A stretch of DNA of 7,231 bases, taken from positions 1 through 7,231 of the forward strand of contig JBAXRO010000086.1 of the NCBI GenBank assembly GCA_037131165.1, read 5' to 3'. Numbering within the stretch: position 1 is the stretch's first letter; the number at the start of each line of letters is the position of its first letter. The notes below the pieces were generated by a model. It did no database searches and had not been told where the DNA came from. It worked only from the letters and a program-made list of their open reading frames with translations. The translations under genes and the position numbers were made by a program. This DNA comes from WLNJ01 sp037131165. Its GTDB lineage: Bacteria > Actinomycetota > Thermoleophilia > Solirubrobacterales > Solirubrobacteraceae. Positions 5,273-7,231 of the stretch are shown one piece after another.

Positions 5273-5281
5273 ATTATCGCA
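5273..5281 (-). promoter_or_regulatory. Extended -10, leaderless promoter of the ABM gene
   Basis: On the minus strand TGCGATAAT (5281-5273) is an extended -10 element (TGn plus GATAAT). It ends six bases before the ATG, so transcription would start on or next to the A of the start codon. The usual -35 position falls inside repeat element D and shows no good match. Confidence 0.55.
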
Positions 5282-5292
5282 ACGGCTATGCG

Positions 5293-5393
5293 GAAGATGG
5301 GCGCGGCGGGTTCGAACAGCCGTGTTGGCGGGCGATTCGGGGTGTTTGCTCCTTGGCTGCTTCCGGTAGGCGACAGTACGCCCGTCAATTGCT
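5293..5393 (+). repeat. Repeat element copy D with partial TTGCT ladder
   Basis: The core at 5297-5343 agrees with copy B at about 41 of 47 positions and with copy A at about 41. The boxes that follow are TTTGCT 5345, GCTGCT 5356, a lost one at 5377 (TACGCC) and ATTGCT 5388, so the offsets of 0, 11, 32 and 43 are kept although the third box has decayed. It lies upstream of the ABM gene and 65 bases from the stop of the minus-strand hydrolase gene. Confidence 0.87.
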
Positions 5394-5401
5394 GCCTACC
5401 G
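5364..5401 (-). terminator. Inverted repeat downstream of the hydrolase gene
   Basis: CGGTAGGC (5364-5371) and GCCTACCG (5394-5401) are perfect 8-bp inverted arms with a 22-base loop, located 58 bases after the hydrolase stop on its own strand. No T tract is present. It overlaps the ladder of element D, and copies B and C have no equivalent, so a terminator role is only a guess. Confidence 0.3.
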
Positions 5402-5458
5402 CCTCCTCTCGCGAGTGAGCGGTGAGTCCTTACAACCGAACGGGTGATACTTCGGGAA

Positions 5459-6271
5459 CTAGGCCCGAGTGGGCATCGCCGCAGACCAGGCGCGCAGGTG
5501 AGGTCCGTTCATGAACTCGACAATCGCATCTGTGACCAAAGTGAAGCTCGGCTCCTCGTTGAAGGCGTGGGCGACGTCGACCTCGATGTAGGAGGCGCCA
5601 AGCTCCTGCGCCAGCGGCCTAAGAGCCTGAGTCGGGGTGATGTGATCCTGAATCCCGGCCACCACGAGTGTCGGGACGCCGACGGGTTCGATCGGTTGAC
5701 GGGAACCGACGGCAACCTCGAGCAGGACAGTCCATGATTCGTCGACTCGGTGGATGAGTGCCTCGCGAACCTGTTCGGATGTCATGTGGCTTGAGTACAG
5801 GCCCCGCGGAACGATGCTCGGAACGCGGTTTGGAGCCACGCGATCCACGAACCGACTCATGCCGGTAACACTCAACGTGGTTCCCAACAGGCGCAGTGCG
5901 TTGACGGAGCCGCGCACCGAGATTCCCGCGACGATCGGGAGCATGCCGCGGGGGTGAGCCGGCATCAGCAGCACGAGCGCGCGGACCGGCATTCGCTTGG
6001 CGGCGCGCAGGGATGCGAGCCCGCCGAGTGAATGTCCGACCAGCACTGGCGGCGATGAGCACGCCGCGATTTCTCGATCAAGCAGATCGTCGATTGCGCG
6101 CAGTCCGCCTCGATCAAGCTGTGGCAACCGGCGCGACCGGGCTGGCAGCTCGACAAGCCGGGAGGAAAAACCAGCACTGTCCAGAGTCTCCTGCACATCG
6201 CTGAACGCCGATACCCGTGTCCATGCTCCCGGAACCACCAAGACGTCTGGGGTTTCTGAATCCTCGATCAT
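5459..6271 (-). CDS. Alpha/beta hydrolase with complete catalytic triad
   Basis: This 270-residue protein has a single alpha/beta-hydrolase fold. The first strand and oxyanion loop are PDVLVVPGAW (8-17). The nucleophile elbow is GHSLGG with S81, the acid is D209 in VVAGIQDHITP and the base is H235 in DVAHAF. A cap of roughly 80 residues (about 105-190) lies between core strands 6 and 7. The VPGAW start and GIQDHITP acid loop resemble small-molecule esterases and hydrolases; the substrate is unknown. ATG 6271 is taken as the start. An in-frame GTG at 6286 would add five residues and would sit about four bases after the predicted transcription start. The gene is divergent to the SDR gene and shares its control region. 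Confidence 0.88.
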   Translation of the reverse strand: MIEDSETPDVLVVPGAWTRVSAFSDVQETLDSAGFSSRLVELPARSRRLPQLDRGGLRAIDDLLDREIAACSSPPVLVGHSLGGLASLRAAKRMPVRALVLLMPAHPRGMLPIVAGISVRGSVNALRLLGTTLSVTGMSRFVDRVAPNRVPSIVPRGLYSSHMTSEQVREALIHRVDESWTVLLEVAVGSRQPIEPVGVPTLVVAGIQDHITPTQALRPLAQELGASYIEVDVAHAFNEEPSFTLVTDAIVEFMNGPHLRAWSAAMPTRA

Positions 6272-6286
6272 TGAGCGCCGCTTCAC

Positions 6287-6315
6287 TTGTAAATCGCAAG
6301 TTACTCTGTTAGATT
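6287..6315 (+). promoter_or_regulatory. Predicted promoter of the SDR gene
   Basis: TTGTAA (6287-6292) and TAGATT (6310-6315) are separated by exactly 17 bp. Transcription would start near 6322, within the second operator copy. The first operator copy covers the -35 box. Confidence 0.55.
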
Positions 6316-6326
6316 GCAAATCGCAA
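6298..6326 (-). promoter_or_regulatory. Predicted promoter of the hydrolase gene
   Basis: On the minus strand TTGCGA (6326-6321) and TAACTT (6303-6298) are separated by exactly 17 bp. Transcription would start near 6291, inside the first operator copy. This promoter overlaps that of the SDR gene almost completely, so the two would compete for polymerase. Confidence 0.5.
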
Positions 6327-6360
6327 GCGAAAAGAGTCTACTGCGAGGAGCATCAAAGCA

Positions 6361-7231
6361 ATGGCGGAACGAGTCCTAGTTACAGGCATCAGCGGCTACA
6401 TCGGACAGCACTGCGCTGCCGAGTTGCTCAACCAAGGCTTCGAAGTCATCGGGACGGTCCGTTCAAAATCCAAGGCCGACGCCACGAAGTCAGCAATTGC
6501 AGCCGTCGCCCCTGTTGACGGGTTGACATTTGCAGAGGCGGACCTTCTGCGCGACAAAGGCTGGGACGACGCCATGAGTCGCTGCGCCTACGTCCTTCAT
6601 GTGGCATCGCCGTTCGTGTTTTCCGAGCCCAAGGATGAGAACGAGATGATCAAGCCGGCGGTTGAAGGCACGCGCCGAGTGGTGAAGGCGGCTCAGAAGG
6701 CGGGCGTGCGGCGCATGGTGTTGACCTCGTCAACTTTCGCGATGATCGCGGGCAAGGCAACGGGTCGTTACGGGCCTAATTCCTGGTCAGACACCAACAG
6801 CAACATCGGCGCATATGCCAAGAGCAAGACGTTGGCCGAAAAGGCAGCTTGGGAAGCGGTCGCCGGCGGCGCTATGGAGCTCACAGTGATCAATCCGGGG
6901 GCCGTGTACGGCCCATCGCTTGGCAGAGAGGTCAGCGGCGAGAGCTTGACCTTCATGAGGGACATCATTGGCGGCAAGATGCCAATGGTTCCCGATATCG
7001 CGATGGGGATGGTCGACGTTCGGGACGTTGCCCGGCTCCATGTCGCGGCGATGACTACTGCAGACGCCGCCGGCCAGCGCTTCATCGCGGCAACTGCTGA
7101 GCCGATCGAGATGGGCTACTTCGCCCAGGTGTTGCGAGATGCCGGGTACCCGAAAGCGCCCGCACGCAAGGCGCCGAATGCAGCTATCAAGCTGATGAGC
7201 CTGTTTGATCGACAGGCCAAGGGAATGGTGC
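6361..7231 (+). CDS. Extended SDR, NAD(P)-dependent epimerase/dihydroflavonol-reductase type (partial)
   Basis: The open frame runs from ATG 6361 to the right edge without a stop, giving 290 residues. It has the extended short-chain dehydrogenase features in order: the nucleotide loop TGISGYIG (8-15), R34 after strand two, which suggests NADP(H), VASP (81-84), the catalytic serine region LTSST (121-125), the catalytic pair Y152 and K156 in YAKSK, NPGAVYGPSL (178-187) and VDVRDVARLH (218-227). This order matches dihydroflavonol-4-reductase-like and aldehyde/ketone reductases, which reduce small carbonyl compounds. Only a few dozen residues should be missing. GAGGAG (6345-6350) is a Shine-Dalgarno site, somewhat distant at ten bases. 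Third codon positions are visibly less G/C-biased than in sbtAB, compatible with separate origin. Confidence 0.9.
   Translation, partial: MAERVLVTGISGYIGQHCAAELLNQGFEVIGTVRSKSKADATKSAIAAVAPVDGLTFAEADLLRDKGWDDAMSRCAYVLHVASPFVFSEPKDENEMIKPAVEGTRRVVKAAQKAGVRRMVLTSSTFAMIAGKATGRYGPNSWSDTNSNIGAYAKSKTLAEKAAWEAVAGGAMELTVINPGAVYGPSLGREVSGESLTFMRDIIGGKMPMVPDIAMGMVDVRDVARLHVAAMTTADAAGQRFIAATAEPIEMGYFAQVLRDAGYPKAPARKAPNAAIKLMSLFDRQAKGMV

Larger units (their letters stand above)
6285..6327. promoter_or_regulatory. Twin operator-like repeats between divergent genes
   Basis: TTGTAAATCGCAAG (6287-6300) and TTGCAAATCGCAAG (6314-6327) differ at one base and start 27 bp apart. Each is a partial palindrome; the first extends to ACTTG-N7-CAAGT at 6285-6301, and the second contains TTGC-N5-GCAA. 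They overlap the -35 or -10 boxes of both divergent promoters, as expected for a dimeric repressor. Families such as HxlR, MarR or TetR would fit, but no regulator gene is in the window. Confidence 0.65.

Noticed and set aside
2430..5343. tRNA fragments suggested by the GGTTCGAA stretch in each repeat copy
   Set aside because: The stretch resembles a tRNA T-loop, but the flanking bases do not form a T-stem (for example GGTGG against CGCTG in copy B), and no acceptor, D or anticodon arm can be drawn.
2430..5393. Classical integron attC sites
   Set aside because: The arrangement is cassette-like, but no copy carries paired RYYYAAC and GTTRRRY boxes, the dyad spans only about 27 bp, and no integrase gene is in the window. 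The cassette idea is kept only as a hypothesis.
2430..5393. CRISPR array
   Set aside because: The copies are hundreds to more than a thousand bases apart with genes between them, and they differ in sequence; no regular spacer length.
6768..7085. Minus-strand open frame inside the SDR gene
   Set aside because: The plus strand has a complete set of SDR motifs here; the antisense frame shows none.

Overview
The window is high-GC DNA that most resembles a heterotrophic actinobacterium (Actinomycetota). The evidence is the strong G/C bias at third codon positions in the left third, GTG and TTG starts, three genes whose start codon lies only 6-9 bases after a -10-like hexamer (leaderless mRNAs), and strong GC hairpins without U tracts. 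Genus cannot be fixed from the sequence alone.

Left part (1-1741): the 3' end of a MazF/PemK-type toxin gene, then a compact two-gene operon encoding an SbtA-family sodium-dependent bicarbonate transporter and a small PII-like SbtB protein. SbtA would import bicarbonate with sodium, and SbtB would gate it in response to a small ligand. The operon ends in a six-copy TGAC tandem repeat that contains the sbtB stop codon, followed by a very strong hairpin terminator.

Middle part (1742-5460): an accessory region of small unrelated genes. These are a VOC/glyoxalase-fold protein (-), an unrecognised membrane-anchored six-cysteine protein (+), a flavodoxin-fold NAD(P)H oxidoreductase (+), a VapB/VapC toxin-antitoxin pair (-) and an antibiotic-biosynthesis-monooxygenase (ABM) domain protein (-). 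A recurrent non-coding element, here called A to D, lies between them in four copies, all in the same orientation. Each has a gap-free 47-bp core with an imperfect dyad centred between CGAA and TTCG. In B, C and D the core is followed by TTGCT boxes at offsets of 0, 11, 32 and 43 bp. The units between elements look like gene cassettes, and in three cases the element abuts the 3' end of a minus-strand gene. The element does not match integron attC consensus boxes and is the most unusual feature of the window.

Right part (5459-7231): a divergent pair, an alpha/beta hydrolase (-) and an extended short-chain dehydrogenase/reductase (+, cut by the window end). Between them are overlapping face-to-face promoters and two near-identical 14-bp operator-like repeats 27 bp apart, which suggests one unseen regulator controls both genes. 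Together with the oxidoreductase, ABM and VOC proteins, this gives the region a small-molecule or electrophile detoxification flavour. That theme is inference.
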